Positions 6,163 to 6,465 of a DNA stretch of 6,465 nucleotides are shown here, in pieces. Location of the stretch: the NCBI GenBank assembly GCA_919902095.1, contig CAKKQL010000167.1, positions 1 to 6,465 of the forward strand, written 5' to 3'. The DNA is from Acidiferrobacterales bacterium. GTDB taxonomy: Bacteria; Pseudomonadota; Gammaproteobacteria; Acidiferrobacterales; Sulfurifustaceae. The translations under genes were made by a program, and so were the position numbers. Every line of letters begins with the position of its first letter. Position 1 is the stretch's first letter. The notes below the pieces were generated by a model that worked only from the letters and a program-made list of their open reading frames with translations, searched no databases and was not told the origin of the DNA.

Positions 6163-6290
6163 ACCGCCGTCGCGGGATACCCCCTCACCGGGGCCGGTGT
6201 CTATACTCAAACTCCAATAACAACCCCTTGAAAATGTCATGGATTCGACATCGCGGTCCGGCGCCCCCCTCGCCCAAGGGGCTGACTAAA
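6163..6290 (+). promoter_or_regulatory. Intergenic gap with a possible -10 element
   Basis: The 128 bases between the two rightward genes contain TATACT (6202-6207) without a recognisable -35 at 16-18 bp. There is no hairpin followed by a T-run, so readthrough from the large gene into the next is plausible. CCCCT (6266-6270) can pair with AGGGG (6277-6281), which would partly cover the Shine-Dalgarno of the downstream gene. Confidence 0.3.
6276..6281 (+). promoter_or_regulatory. Ribosome binding site deciding the start at 6291
   Basis: AAGGGG lies nine bases before the ATG at 6291. An in-frame ATG at 6234 exists but has no Shine-Dalgarno before it and would add 19 polar or proline-rich residues ahead of the membrane anchor. 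Confidence 0.5.
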
Positions 6291-6465
6291 ATGCCGGTCT
6301 TCTCCGGCCTGCGCGCGCGGCTGCTGTGGCTGGTGCTGCTGGCGGTGCTGCCGGCCATCGCGCTGGTGCTGTACACCGGCCATCAGAGCGGCCAGCTCGC
6401 GGCGCGCCAGACGGTGGACGAGGCGCAGTTGCTCGTGCGGCTGGCGGCGGCCGACTACGAGCGGC
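6291..6465 (+). CDS. Partial membrane-anchored sensor protein (N-terminus only)
   Basis: The frame is open from an ATG at 6291 to the window edge (58 codons), so only the N-terminus is present. A short start with basic residues (R8, R10) is followed by a hydrophobic segment at about residues 11-28 (LLWLVLLAVLPAIALVLY), a signal anchor with the N-terminus inside. Then comes a polar, alpha-helical stretch rich in Ala, Gln, Glu and Arg (about 31-58) with LVRLAAADYER at 48-58. This arrangement is typical of membrane-bound histidine kinases and diguanylate cyclases whose periplasmic sensor domain follows the first helix; which output domain this one has cannot be seen. It lies 128 bp after the c-di-GMP enzyme gene in the same direction, so co-transcription and a signalling partnership are plausible. 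An alternative start at 6234 is possible but has weaker translation signals. Confidence 0.7.
   Translation, partial: MPVFSGLRARLLWLVLLAVLPAIALVLYTGHQSGQLAARQTVDEAQLLVRLAAADYER

Noticed and set aside
3004..6240. 1078-codon open frame on the minus strand opposite the large gene
   Set aside because: It is antisense to a protein with clear PAS, GGDEF and EAL domains. Its translation is rich in Arg, His, Val, Ala and Glu with no recognisable domain, as expected from the complement of GC-rich codons.

Overview
The window looks like chromosomal DNA from a GC-rich, free-living proteobacterium, most likely a gammaproteobacterium. The reasons are the codon use, the style of the multi-PAS GGDEF/EAL protein, and tRNA 3'-end fragments whose acceptor arm resembles gammaproteobacterial tRNA-Arg. 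No species can be named from the sequence alone.

Left part (1-~575), accessory in character. A leftward gene enters from the window edge and begins at 259. Its 86 visible residues form a small winged-helix-type DNA-binding domain, resembling the N-terminus of Fic-family proteins. Its upstream region is AT-rich (49 G+C in the 150 bases 261-410) and carries five GGCGCG boxes in strictly alternating orientation, probably an operator. Two further hairpins follow.

Junction (576-805). A 20-bp direct repeat, identical to a tRNA 3' end including CCA, occurs twice exactly 210 bp apart. The first copy runs into a perfect 20-bp-arm terminator hairpin. Between the copies is a hairpin-rich mosaic with, on the minus strand, a piece shaped like a tRNA from anticodon loop to T loop. 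This looks like the scar or distal border of one or more tRNA-targeted integrative elements. No complete tRNA gene and no integrase is visible.

Right part (806-6465), core-like and GC-rich. After a roughly 280-bp leader with a 17-bp near-perfect direct repeat comes one very large gene (1090-6162, 1690 aa). It encodes a soluble cyclic-di-GMP enzyme with two GAF and seven PAS domains, then GGDEF and EAL domains that both keep their key residues. The first GAF has the His and Tyr spacing of the DevS/DosT haem GAF; PAS4 has a CxxC; GAF2 has three clustered cysteines. The protein may therefore read gas or redox state as well as other signals. A second gene starts 128 bp downstream at 6291 and is cut by the window edge. 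It begins with a membrane anchor followed by what is probably a periplasmic sensor region. The two genes lie in the same direction and may form a signalling pair, one cytoplasmic and one membrane-bound.
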